The notes under the pieces: model-generated | The model's input: only the letters and a program-made list of their open reading frames with translations | The model's database searches: none | Told to the model about the DNA's origin: nothing | Translations under genes and position numbers: made by a program | NCBI GenBank assembly: GCA_004020645.1 | Contig: SAQL01000020.1 | Location: forward strand, 62,001 to 126,000 | DNA length: 64,000 bases | Direction of reading: 5' to 3' | DNA from: Mesorhizobium sp. | Lineage (GTDB): Bacteria > Pseudomonadota > Alphaproteobacteria > Rhizobiales > Rhizobiaceae | Shown here: piece after piece, positions 41,079 through 50,039 of the stretch | How positions within the stretch are numbered: the first letter of the stretch is position 1 | Layout: each line of letters opens with the position of its first letter

Positions 41079-41911
41079 CGATGCGCGTTCTCTTCGGCGC
41101 CGGTCCGGGCGACATCGATGGCTACGGGACGGAGCGGCTACGCGCCGAGTTTCTGGTGGAGAGGCTGTTCGAGCCCGGCCGCATCGCCTTCGCTTACACC
41201 CATGTCGACCGCATGATCGTCGGCGGCGCGTGCCCAACCGGAGAGCCGCTGAGTTTCGGCGATGGCGCGGACGTCGGCACGCCTCATCTGTTCACCGCGC
41301 GCGAGATGGGGATCGCCAATCTCGGCGGCGCAGGAACGGTGAGTGTCGACCGGCAGCGCTTCGCGCTCGCCAACCGCGATGTGCTCTATGTCGGGCGCGG
41401 CGCTAAACAAGTGACGCTCGAAAGCGACAGCGCCGCACACCCCGCCTGGTTCTATATGAACTCGGTTCCGGCCGGCGCAGACATCAAGCATCGGCTGATC
41501 ACGAAATCCGAGGCGAAGCCGCTTGAACTCGGCGAGGAGCGACGCGCCAACAAGCGCACACTGCGCATGTACATTCATCCGGAAGTCGCGCCTTCCTGTC
41601 TGCTGCTGATGGGCATCACGGATCTTGCTGCGGGCAGCGTCTGGAACACCATGCCCCCTCACCTGCACGAGCGGCGTATGGAAGCCTATCTCTATTTCGA
41701 TCTCGCGGCGGAAGATCGGGTGATCCATCTGATGGGACGGCCGGACAATACCCGCCATCTGATCGTGGCCAATGGCGACTGTGTCATCTCGCCAGCCTGG
41801 TCGATCCATATGGGCAGCGGAACCGGCCCCTACGCCTTCGTCTGGGGTATGACGGGCGAGAACCAGGCCTATAACGACGTGTCGCCCGTGCCTGTTGAGA
41901 CGCTGCGATGA
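41075..41911 (+). CDS. kduI: 5-Dehydro-4-deoxy-D-glucuronate isomerase KduI
   Basis: A 278-residue cupin, the same length as the E. coli enzyme. Zinc ligands are visible as two His and a Glu in HLHERRMEAYLYF and a final His in WSIHMGSG. It converts 5-keto-4-deoxyuronate, formed spontaneously from the unsaturated uronic acid released by GH105, to 2,5-diketo-3-deoxygluconate. The next pathway enzymes KduD and KdgK are not in the window. It overlaps both neighbours by four bases, so the three proteins are produced together. Confidence 0.95.
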   Translation: MTMRVLFGAGPGDIDGYGTERLRAEFLVERLFEPGRIAFAYTHVDRMIVGGACPTGEPLSFGDGADVGTPHLFTAREMGIANLGGAGTVSVDRQRFALANRDVLYVGRGAKQVTLESDSAAHPAWFYMNSVPAGADIKHRLITKSEAKPLELGEERRANKRTLRMYIHPEVAPSCLLLMGITDLAAGSVWNTMPPHLHERRMEAYLYFDLAAEDRVIHLMGRPDNTRHLIVANGDCVISPAWSIHMGSGTGPYAFVWGMTGENQAYNDVSPVPVETLR

Positions 41912-44433
41912 ACACCGTGGAACCGATCACGCACGATCTTACGCTGCGCCGGCCGCTCGCGCTCGGCGGCCCCGTCGTTTACTGGCTCGTCGGCACGACG
42001 TCTGAGCAGCGCTACGATGTTGCAGATCAGCCGATGCAAGGGGAGATGGATCCCTTCTTCTTCCTGACCAAGCACAAGAATTTCATCCCGCACGAATATC
42101 CCTGCCGAACCGAGTTTGCCGCCGAACGCCGCGGGAAACGGCCTAAGCCGCAGGGAGTGTTCGAGCCGGGCCGTGTTTGGCTTCCGTTCGGCTCGCCGCG
42201 CGTCGACCTGTCGGGCTTCTGGTTCCGCCCGACCGTGATCGCCACCTGGGCAAGTACCGTGCTCGACGCAGGCTCGGACGGCCGGGCGCGGCTGCGGCTG
42301 CGCACCTGCGGCGGCGCCGTTTTGTTCGTCAACGGGATAGAAGCCGTCTGGATGGCGCCCTACGGGCGCAATCTCGAGGCTTCTCAGGATTTCGAGGTCG
42401 ATCTCGTCGCCGGCGCCAACGAGATCAGTATCTGGTTCGACGATCTCGCCGAGCGTGACGCACGCTACTTCTTCCAACTCGACTATCTGTCAGGCCCAAC
42501 TGCCGAACAGGTCTTGCCTACGACCGTCAAAGGCGACGTCGCGGCGGCCATGGAAGCCGCTCTCGAGGCGATGCATTTCGAGCGTCCATTTTATTCCGGC
42601 GGCGAAGTGGCGCTGGTGACGGATGTCGCGCTGCCGGTTGCCGTGGATGTGGCGATCGTGATCGAGGGCGACTTCATGTCGATCGAGGCGCCCGTGATCT
42701 TCCGCCGCCGCATCGAAGCGGGGGCAAGACGCATCACTATTGCCGCGACGGAAGACCTTCCCGCCGACTTCCGGCATTTTGCCGTATCGCTCTCATCTTC
42801 AGGCTTTGTTGCCCAGCGGGTCTTCGGCGTGGAGATCTGTCATGCGGCGCGTCAGGGCCGCGCCCCTGCGATCCTTGCCGACAGGATCGGCGAAGCCCTG
42901 GAACAGGTCTCCAATTTCGCAGAGGCCGATACCGTGCGCGCGCTGGCGCGGCTGGCGACGGGCCGCGGCGGCGCCGAAACCGACGCCATCATTGCTGCTG
43001 CACTGCCGGCGATAGAGGATTGCCACGACTGCGCCGATTTCATCCTGGTTCCACTGCTCTGGTGCCGTCGTGTCTATGGCGACAGGATTGCGGTCGGTCT
43101 CCGTCACCGCATTGACGAGGCGATCCTCAATTATCGCTATTGGATGGATGAGCCGGGTAACGACGTGCAGTGGTACTTCTCCGAAAACCACGCGCTTCTG
43201 TTTCACACCGCGGCTTATCTCGGCGGCCATCTCTTGCCCGAAGCCCGCTTTGTCCGCTCGGGGCGCACGGGCGCGGAGCAGTCTACCGTGGGCCTTGCGC
43301 GCGTGCGCGCCTGGCTCGATCATTTCGAGGAATGGGAAATGGCGGAATTCAACTCCGCCCCTTATTTCCCGATCGATCTCAAGGGGTTGACGATCCTGTA
43401 CGCGCTTGGGCCAGATGCCGACGTCCGCCGGCGCGCCGGGGCTGCGATCAACCGCCTGCTCGAGATCGTCGCCCGCTCGGCTCAGCAGGGCATGCTTACC
43501 GGCGCGCAGGGACGCTCCTACGAACACACGCTGCGCGCCGCCCGTTCGCTGGAACTTTCCGGCATTGCACGCATGCTGTGGGGCAAAGGTTTCTACGGCA
43601 TGCGCTTCCATGCCCTGCCGCAGCTTGCGCTCTGCCTGCGCGACCATGGGCTCCACGTCCCACAAGAACTGACCGGCATCGCCTGCATGGCCGGCGACGA
43701 CGCGCAGGAATGGTGCTTCGCGCAGGGCCAGAACCGGATCGCCAAGCTCTACCACTACAAGACCCGCGATTTCGCCATGGGAAGCGCAGCAGCCTATCGC
43801 TGGAACGAATGGGGTTATCAGGAAACGGTGCTGCACCTGCGCCTCGGCGGCAATCCCGACGCGCAGATATGGATCAACCATCCGGGCGAGACGATTCATT
43901 CAGGCTATGGCCGGCCGTCCTACTGGGGCGGCTCCGGATCTCTGCCGCGCGTGCATCAATACCGCGACCTGGCAGTTGTGCTGTTCAGCTGCGCTGCCGA
44001 GCAACCCGACTTTACCCATGCCTGGTTCCCACAGAGCGCGTTCGATGAAGCGAGGGTCAAGGAACATATCGCTTCGGCGCGCGGCGGCGATGGGCTCGCG
44101 ATGCTGATGGCCGACAGCGCCTTCGAGCTGGTCGGCCGCGGACCGACCGCTGGAAACGAGTTGCGCGTCCCGGGCCATCGAGCCGCATGGATCATCCGCT
44201 TGGGCCGGCGCCGGCAATACGGGTCGCTGGAGGAATTCGAGGCGCAGTTCTCTCAGCTCGCGCTCGGCCACGGAAAAAACGACCTTCTGCATGTCAATGA
44301 CCCGGAATACGGCGACGTGCTGTTCCATCCGGATGGCCGCATAGAGGGTGAGGACCGTGTGATCGATCCGGCCGACTGGCAGGTCACGGGCGAAGCCACG
44401 TTCTTCACAGCCGACGCCATCGCAACCAGGTGA
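41908..44433 (+). CDS. Uncharacterised 841-residue protein, candidate carbohydrate-active enzyme
   Basis: I do not recognise an assigned family. No signal peptide is present, so it should be cytoplasmic. Residues 1-190 look like a beta-rich accessory domain (FEVDLVAGANEISIWFDDL resembles a jelly-roll binding module). Residues 330-620 look like a helical toroid with WYFSENHALLFHTAAYLGG and AEFNSAPYFPIDLKGL. The remainder looks beta-rich (VLHLRLGGNPDAQIWINHPG). That order of toroid plus beta-sandwich recalls polysaccharide lyases and hydrolases. It is translationally coupled to kduI and precedes the sugar transporter. A lyase or hydrolase for imported uronic-acid oligosaccharides is the likely role, but this is inference. 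Confidence 0.7.
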   Translation: MNTVEPITHDLTLRRPLALGGPVVYWLVGTTSEQRYDVADQPMQGEMDPFFFLTKHKNFIPHEYPCRTEFAAERRGKRPKPQGVFEPGRVWLPFGSPRVDLSGFWFRPTVIATWASTVLDAGSDGRARLRLRTCGGAVLFVNGIEAVWMAPYGRNLEASQDFEVDLVAGANEISIWFDDLAERDARYFFQLDYLSGPTAEQVLPTTVKGDVAAAMEAALEAMHFERPFYSGGEVALVTDVALPVAVDVAIVIEGDFMSIEAPVIFRRRIEAGARRITIAATEDLPADFRHFAVSLSSSGFVAQRVFGVEICHAARQGRAPAILADRIGEALEQVSNFAEADTVRALARLATGRGGAETDAIIAAALPAIEDCHDCADFILVPLLWCRRVYGDRIAVGLRHRIDEAILNYRYWMDEPGNDVQWYFSENHALLFHTAAYLGGHLLPEARFVRSGRTGAEQSTVGLARVRAWLDHFEEWEMAEFNSAPYFPIDLKGLTILYALGPDADVRRRAGAAINRLLEIVARSAQQGMLTGAQGRSYEHTLRAARSLELSGIARMLWGKGFYGMRFHALPQLALCLRDHGLHVPQELTGIACMAGDDAQEWCFAQGQNRIAKLYHYKTRDFAMGSAAAYRWNEWGYQETVLHLRLGGNPDAQIWINHPGETIHSGYGRPSYWGGSGSLPRVHQYRDLAVVLFSCAAEQPDFTHAWFPQSAFDEARVKEHIASARGGDGLAMLMADSAFELVGRGPTAGNELRVPGHRAAWIIRLGRRRQYGSLEEFEAQFSQLALGHGKNDLLHVNDPEYGDVLFHPDGRIEGEDRVIDPADWQVTGEATFFTADAIATR

Positions 44434-44516
44434 GGATCGGATCAAAAGGAGCCCGACAAGCAGCTCGGACAGCGACAATCAAGCGGTGGAAACCGCAAAA
44501 AAGGGAGGAGTGAACC

Positions 44517-45779
44517 ATGAGAATGAATACGATAATCCTGGGCCTTTCGGCGGGCCTTCTGTCGTCGACCGCGTTCGCAGGCGACGTTCGCGTGATGTGG
44601 TACTCGGATGGCGTCGAGGGCGAGGTTATCCAGGACCTGCTCAACCGCTTCATGAAAGACAATCCGGGCATCAACGTCATTCTCGACAATGTCGCCTACA
44701 AGGTTGTCCAGGAGCAGCTTCCGGTCGAACTCGAAGCGGGACGGGGTCCCGATATCGCCCGCGTCACCAATATCAAGGAACTCGCCGACCATTGGCTCGA
44801 CCTGACGCCTGTGGTGGCCGATCCAGCATACTGGCAGACGAATTTCGGCGACCAGTTCGACTGGATGCGCCCTGACGGTTCCAAGATCATTCCGGGCTTC
44901 ATGACCCAGATCACGCTGACCGGCGGCTTCGTCAACAAGACGCTTTTCGAACAGGCCGGCGTGCCGATCCCGGCCGACACCGCAACCTGGGACGAATGGA
45001 TCGATGCCGCCGGCAAGGTGCAGCAGAGCCAGCAGCTCAACGCTGCCTTTGCCATCGACCGCAGCGGCCATCGTATCTCGGCGCCGAACATCTCTTATGG
45101 CGCCAATTACATCGGCGGTGATCGACTGCCGGCGCCGATCGATGCCGGCACGAAAGCTTTCGCCGAAAAGCTGGTCAATTGGGTTGCCGACGGCCGCATG
45201 AACAAGGAAATCTGGGTGTCGGCGTCGGGCACCACCTATCGCGCCGGGGCCGACGACTTCATCAATGGGCAGATCGCCTACTACTATTCGGGCAGCTGGC
45301 AGGTTGCCAACCTCGCCAGCAAGATCGGCAAGAACTTCGACTGGGTGGCGACGGGCTCGCCGTGCGGCCCCGCCGCCTGCACCGGCATGCCGGGCGGCGC
45401 CGCGCTGGTCGCCATCAAATACACGAAAAACGCGTCTGAAGTCGGCAAGGTGATGGACTTCCTGGGACGCGAGGACATCGTGCGCGAATTCACCGAGCGC
45501 ACCCTGTTCCTGCCCGCACACAAGGGCGTTCTCGCCGGCAAGATCGATTACAAGACCGACGACGAGAACGTCAAGGCGTCGCTCGAAGCCTTCCTGAAGG
45601 CGTCGGGCAAGATCGCGCCGAATGCCGCCGCCCTGCCGGCATGGAAATGGGGAACTCCGGTTTATGGCGCGCTGGTGACCCGCATCAGTCAGGTCATGGC
45701 CGGCGAGATGAAGCTCGACGAGGCTTTCGTCCGCATCGATGAGGACATCAAGGCAAAGGTGGCCGAGGCATCGAAGTAG
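44517..45779 (+). CDS. Sugar ABC transporter substrate-binding protein
   Basis: A 420-residue family 1 extracellular binding protein with a signal peptide ending at FAG near residue 22. Family features include IARVTNIKELADHWLDLTP and the C-terminal AWKWGTPVYGALVTRIS helix region. GGGAGGAG precedes ATG 44517. With the next three genes it forms a complete importer, presumably for unsaturated uronyl oligosaccharides. A Cys pair in GSPCGPAACTG is unusual for this group and may form a disulfide in the periplasm. Confidence 0.9.
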   Translation: MRMNTIILGLSAGLLSSTAFAGDVRVMWYSDGVEGEVIQDLLNRFMKDNPGINVILDNVAYKVVQEQLPVELEAGRGPDIARVTNIKELADHWLDLTPVVADPAYWQTNFGDQFDWMRPDGSKIIPGFMTQITLTGGFVNKTLFEQAGVPIPADTATWDEWIDAAGKVQQSQQLNAAFAIDRSGHRISAPNISYGANYIGGDRLPAPIDAGTKAFAEKLVNWVADGRMNKEIWVSASGTTYRAGADDFINGQIAYYYSGSWQVANLASKIGKNFDWVATGSPCGPAACTGMPGGAALVAIKYTKNASEVGKVMDFLGREDIVREFTERTLFLPAHKGVLAGKIDYKTDDENVKASLEAFLKASGKIAPNAAALPAWKWGTPVYGALVTRISQVMAGEMKLDEAFVRIDEDIKAKVAEASK

Positions 45780-45794
45780 CGTCGCGGCAGTGTC

Positions 45795-46820
45795 ATGGGA
45801 GACGTCCGAAACGGCATAGCAACCCGCGCCGGCGCCATGCTCCTGGCGCCGGTCGGCTGGCTTGCGAATGTTTTCGATGCGCCACTGCGTATGTTGCAAC
45901 GGCGCACGGGCAGCAATGGCATGGCCGTGTTCTTCCTGGCGCCGAACATGCTGGTGTTCGGCATTTTCGTGCTGTTTCCGCTGGTCATCAACATCCTGTA
46001 TTCGATGACCGGTGGCGGGGCGCTGTTCCTCGGCGACCGCACGTTCGTCGGCGCCGATCAGTATGGGCGGCTGTTCAGTTGCGGCAGCTATCTCGATCCG
46101 AAGAGCTGCACCGAGGACCTGTTCTGGATCGCGGTTTGGAACACCCTGACCTTCGTTGTGCTGCAAGTGGCGATGATGGTCGCCGTAGCGCTTGTCACCG
46201 CACTCGTGCTCAACCGTGAGTTGCGTGCGCGCAGTTTCTGGCGCGCCGTGTTCTTCTTCCCTGTCCTTTTGTCGCCGGTCGTGGTCGGTCTCATCTGGCG
46301 CTGGATCCTGCAGCGGCAGGGACTGCTCAACCTGATGGTGTTCGAGGCGGGCGGAACCCCGGTCAACTGGCTGGTGGAGCGCAACTGGGCCTTCGCGGCC
46401 ACGATCATGGTGTCGGTCTGGGCCCATGTCGGCTTCTATGCGCTGATCCTTCTCGCCGGCCTTCAGGCAATTCCGAAAGACCTCTATGAGGCCGCCGAGA
46501 TGGACGGCACCCGGCCCATGCGCGTCTTCTGGCGCATAACGCTGCCCTTGCTGGCGCCCAACCTCCTGGTCGTGCTGGTGCTGACGCTCATCCGCGCCGT
46601 ACAGATATTCGACGAAGTCTATGTGCTGACCGGCGGCGGTCCCGGGACCAGCACGCTGTTCCTCACGCAGTACATCTACGAGGTCGGCTTCGCCTCGCTG
46701 CTGCGCAATCCGGGGCTCGCCTCCGCGGCCTCGATTCTCATGGGAGCGGTGCTGGTCGTGCTGACCTTGATCCAGCTGGGTATCGCGAGGCGCAACGAGC
46801 AGCGGGGCAAAACGCGATGA
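45795..46820 (+). CDS. Sugar ABC transporter permease (MalF-like)
   Basis: A 341-residue membrane protein with six or seven hydrophobic helices. The EAA loop is DLYEAAEMDGTRPMRVFWRITLP in shortened view (DLYEAAEMDGTRP then ITLPLLAPN). A periplasmic loop after the first helix carries two Cys (LFSCGSYLDPKSCTE). It is 15 bp after the binding-protein gene and overlaps the second permease by four bases. Confidence 0.92.
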   Translation: MGDVRNGIATRAGAMLLAPVGWLANVFDAPLRMLQRRTGSNGMAVFFLAPNMLVFGIFVLFPLVINILYSMTGGGALFLGDRTFVGADQYGRLFSCGSYLDPKSCTEDLFWIAVWNTLTFVVLQVAMMVAVALVTALVLNRELRARSFWRAVFFFPVLLSPVVVGLIWRWILQRQGLLNLMVFEAGGTPVNWLVERNWAFAATIMVSVWAHVGFYALILLAGLQAIPKDLYEAAEMDGTRPMRVFWRITLPLLAPNLLVVLVLTLIRAVQIFDEVYVLTGGGPGTSTLFLTQYIYEVGFASLLRNPGLASAASILMGAVLVVLTLIQLGIARRNEQRGKTR

Positions 46821-47869
46821 GCAGGATTGCGGAATTCCTGTTTCGCCGGCGCGGCGGCGCCGGCTGGCACTGGACGGACGTTTTCACCTGGTTCTGGCTG
46901 ATCGGCGGGCTGATTGTCATGTTCGGCCCGGCGCTCTGGCTGGTCAACTCGTCGTTCAAGACGCCTGCCGCGCTGGCGGAGTTCCCCCCGACTGTTTTGC
47001 CCTATGTCACCGCCGAAGCTATCGTGGAAGGGTACGAGGAGCCGCTGCAGCTCTTCGAAGTGCGCAATGATGACGGCAGCGTGCGCGTGCTCGCCGAAGT
47101 GCGCCGCCTCGGCACCGTCGCGCAGATGGTCGATCCCGCCAACCCGGGCGAGATCATACGCGTCAACATCCGGAACCGTACGCCCAAGCGCAGCATCGCC
47201 TTCGCGCTCGACAATTATGTCCAGCCTTTCCTCGCCTTTGACTTCTTCCTCTATCTGCGCAACTCGGTCTTCGTCACCGTGGTCGCCACCTTGATTACGC
47301 TCCTGACCAATTCGATGGCCGCGTTCGCACTGTCGAAGTACAATTTTCGGGGACGTTCGGCTGTGATGATGCTCATCGTCGCGACGCTGATGGTGCCGCT
47401 CTCCGTCATTCTGGTGCCGCTCTATTCGGTCATCTCGGCAATGGGACTGTTCAACTCGTTATGGGGCGTGATCCTGCCCACAGTGGCGACGCCCACGGGC
47501 GTCTTCATGCTACGCCAGTACATGCTGACTATACCCGACGAGTTGATCGAGGCAGCGCGCATGGACAAAGCGTCCGAATGGCAGATCTACTGGCGCATCA
47601 TCCTGCCGCTGACCGCCCCCGCTCTGGCGGTACTTGCGATCTTTTCCGTGGTCTGGCGCTGGAACGACTTCCTCTGGCCACTGATCGTCTTGTCGCGCAA
47701 GGAGGTCTATACGCTGCAGGTTGGTCTCAACACCTATGCCGGCGAACTCAACGTGCAGTGGCATTACATCCTGGCCATGACCGTCGTCACCATGATCCCG
47801 GTCGTGCTGGTGTTCATTTTCCTTCAGCGCTTCATCACCACCGGCATTGCCGGCTCCGGTCTGAAATAG
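46817..47869 (+). CDS. Sugar ABC transporter permease (MalG-like)
   Basis: A 350-residue permease. The EAA loop reads ELIEAARMDKASEWQIYWR, then IILPLTAPAL. Between the first and second helix it has a large periplasmic insertion of about 90 residues (roughly 55-140), rich in charged residues. Some rhizobial oligosaccharide permeases have such a domain, and it may contact the binding protein. It pairs with the upstream permease. Confidence 0.92.
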   Translation: MSRIAEFLFRRRGGAGWHWTDVFTWFWLIGGLIVMFGPALWLVNSSFKTPAALAEFPPTVLPYVTAEAIVEGYEEPLQLFEVRNDDGSVRVLAEVRRLGTVAQMVDPANPGEIIRVNIRNRTPKRSIAFALDNYVQPFLAFDFFLYLRNSVFVTVVATLITLLTNSMAAFALSKYNFRGRSAVMMLIVATLMVPLSVILVPLYSVISAMGLFNSLWGVILPTVATPTGVFMLRQYMLTIPDELIEAARMDKASEWQIYWRIILPLTAPALAVLAIFSVVWRWNDFLWPLIVLSRKEVYTLQVGLNTYAGELNVQWHYILAMTVVTMIPVVLVFIFLQRFITTGIAGSGLK

Positions 47870-47877
47870 AGGCTACC

Positions 47878-48960
47878 ATGAGCCAGATCACACTCACCGG
47901 CGTATCGAGGGCATTCGGCAAGGTCGGCGTGCTGCACGACATAAATCTCGATATCCTTGACGGTGAGCTGATCGTCTTCGTCGGCCCCTCCGGCTGCGGC
48001 AAATCCACGCTGCTGCGGCTCATCGCCGGGCTTGATCGGCCGACAGGCGGCGCCATCGCGATCGATGGCAAGGACGTGACCACCGTTCCGGCCGCCGACA
48101 GGGGATTGGCGATGGTATTCCAATCCTACGCGCTGTACCCGCACATGAGCGTGCGCCAGAACCTGGCCTTCGGACTGGAGAACGCCCGTATGGCGCGTGC
48201 CGAAATCGATGCGCGCATCGCCGAAGCCGCGCGGATGCTGGAAATCGCGCCGTATCTCGACCGGCGCCCCGGCCAGCTCTCCGGCGGCCAGCGCCAGCGC
48301 GTCGCGATCGGCCGCGCCATCGTGCGCAATCCAACCGCCTTCCTGCTTGACGAGCCGCTGTCCAATCTCGACGCCGAGCTGCGCATCTCGACACGCGCCG
48401 AACTGGCCGCCCTGCACGAGCGGCTGTCGGCGACGATGGTCTATGTCACGCACGACCAGATCGAGGCGATGACGCTTGCCGACCGCATCGTCGTGCTGCG
48501 CGCCGGCCGCATCGAGCAGATTGGCACGCCGCTCGACCTCTACAATCATCCGGCCAATCTGTTCGTCGCCGGTTTCATCGGTGCACCGCGTATGAACCTC
48601 CTGCCGGTAAAGGTGGCACCCGGGGGCACTGGCCGGTCAAGCCTCACGCTGGACGGTTCAGCTGGATTCGAGATCGACGGGAACGTCAGCGCGGTGAATG
48701 GCGACGTGACGCTCGGGCTGCGGCCGCATCACATCAGCCTCGCCGACGCCGGCAAGGGAGACATTACGGCGCACGTCGCGCTGGTCGAGGCCCTCGGCTC
48801 CGAGACAATCGTCCACACCAAGACAAGCGGCGGCCAGACCATGCTTGCGGTTGTCGCCGGACAATGCGCGGTGGCTTCAGGCGATACGGTGGATCTGAAG
48901 TTCGATACCAGCCACCTGCATCTTTTCGATGACACCGGCCTGCGCATCGGTGTGAGTTAG
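47878..48960 (+). CDS. Sugar ABC transporter ATP-binding protein (UgpC/MsmK type)
   Basis: A 360-residue ATPase with Walker A GPSGCGKST, signature LSGGQRQRVAIGRA and Walker B AFLLDEPLSNLDAE. A C-terminal regulatory OB-like domain (MNLLPVKVAPGG to the end) marks the carbohydrate subfamily. It starts 8 bp after the second permease and completes the transporter operon. Confidence 0.94.
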   Translation: MSQITLTGVSRAFGKVGVLHDINLDILDGELIVFVGPSGCGKSTLLRLIAGLDRPTGGAIAIDGKDVTTVPAADRGLAMVFQSYALYPHMSVRQNLAFGLENARMARAEIDARIAEAARMLEIAPYLDRRPGQLSGGQRQRVAIGRAIVRNPTAFLLDEPLSNLDAELRISTRAELAALHERLSATMVYVTHDQIEAMTLADRIVVLRAGRIEQIGTPLDLYNHPANLFVAGFIGAPRMNLLPVKVAPGGTGRSSLTLDGSAGFEIDGNVSAVNGDVTLGLRPHHISLADAGKGDITAHVALVEALGSETIVHTKTSGGQTMLAVVAGQCAVASGDTVDLKFDTSHLHLFDDTGLRIGVS

Positions 48961-49020
48961 ATTGTCACTGCGAGGCGTGAATGTCGGCAGCGATGGGACA
49001 GCGGGCCATCCGCGATGGCT

Positions 49021-49899
49021 TCACCCCGCTTTCCCGCTCTTTCGCCGGATCAGCTCGAATATGCCTGAGATATCCTCGTCCCCGAAACCGGCGCCCGCCC
49101 GTTCGCGGAACAGTTCCAGCATGGGGTCGAGCAGATCGGTGGCGACGCCCTGCTCGCGGCTAGCGGTAAGGATGTTGTCCAGCGAGGCGGCCTGCATGCC
49201 GAGGTTCGACACCACATTTACGCCGTGCCTGCCGCTGTCGATCTTCTCCGCATATCCGGGCAGCTCGCCCATCATAGCGGTCATCCACGGGCTAAGAAGC
49301 TTGAGAAACGCGCCGACGCGGATGCCTTCGGAATCGATGAGCGCGATGGCATGGAAGAAGCCCGCGAAAAGGCCATACATGCCGCTGAGCAGGGCGAGGT
49401 CGTGCAGTGACGCCAGCCCGGCATCCGCACCGAGATAGTTCGCCGCGCCAAGCCCCTCGAGCGCACCGGCATGCGCATCGAAGGTCGTCTTCGACCCGCT
49501 GTAGAGAATGAGCGCGTGTTCCCCACCGATCATCGGGGGCGTCGCCATGATGCCGCCGTCGAGATAGGCAGCACCCAGCCCGGCCACTTGCTCGGCGGCG
49601 GCGCGCGCCTGTGCCGGCGTGCCGTTTGTGAGATTGACCAGCGCACGCCCGGAGAGCGCCGAGGCCGCATCATCGATCACCGAATCCGACGCGGCATAGT
49701 CCAACACGCACATCACGGTGACGTCGCTTGCGGCGATGGCTTCGGCGGCGGACTTCACCTCGCGCGCGCCTTTGGCGACCAGTGATGCGGCCTTGCCAGG
49801 CGTGCGGTTCCAGGCCGTGATCGTGTGGCCCTGTTGAAGAAAGCGGGCGGTCAGCGCCTGCCCCATGGCCCCGAGGCCGATGATCGAGATATTGGCCAT
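49021..49899 (-). CDS. Imine-reductase-like NAD(P)-dependent oxidoreductase
   Basis: A 292-residue protein of the beta-hydroxyacid dehydrogenase superfamily. The Rossmann motif is GLGAMGQALTARFL, and NRTPGKA after strand two points to NADPH. The C-terminal half (YLGADAGLASLHDLALLSGM) is more like imine reductases than 3-hydroxyisobutyrate dehydrogenases. The canonical catalytic Lys of the latter is not evident at the expected place. A LysR gene is divergent from it, 140 bp away, and likely controls it. The natural substrate is unknown. Confidence 0.85.
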   Translation of the reverse strand: MANISIIGLGAMGQALTARFLQQGHTITAWNRTPGKAASLVAKGAREVKSAAEAIAASDVTVMCVLDYAASDSVIDDAASALSGRALVNLTNGTPAQARAAAEQVAGLGAAYLDGGIMATPPMIGGEHALILYSGSKTTFDAHAGALEGLGAANYLGADAGLASLHDLALLSGMYGLFAGFFHAIALIDSEGIRVGAFLKLLSPWMTAMMGELPGYAEKIDSGRHGVNVVSNLGMQAASLDNILTASREQGVATDLLDPMLELFRERAGAGFGDEDISGIFELIRRKSGKAG

Positions 49900-50039
49900 G
49901 TACGTGCGTCCTTCTAGATTCCGAGTTGCAGCCCCGCCCCTAAGGCGGCGGCTACAAAGAGATGCGATATTGGACGCAGAAGCAGTAGTGGGCTATCTGT
50001 AGACCTATCGTCCACATTTAGGAACGATGAGAGCTCCAG

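Noticed and set aside
44442..46427. 661-codon open frame antisense to the sugar ABC genes
   Set aside because: Covers two well-supported genes and the gap between them; no family features.
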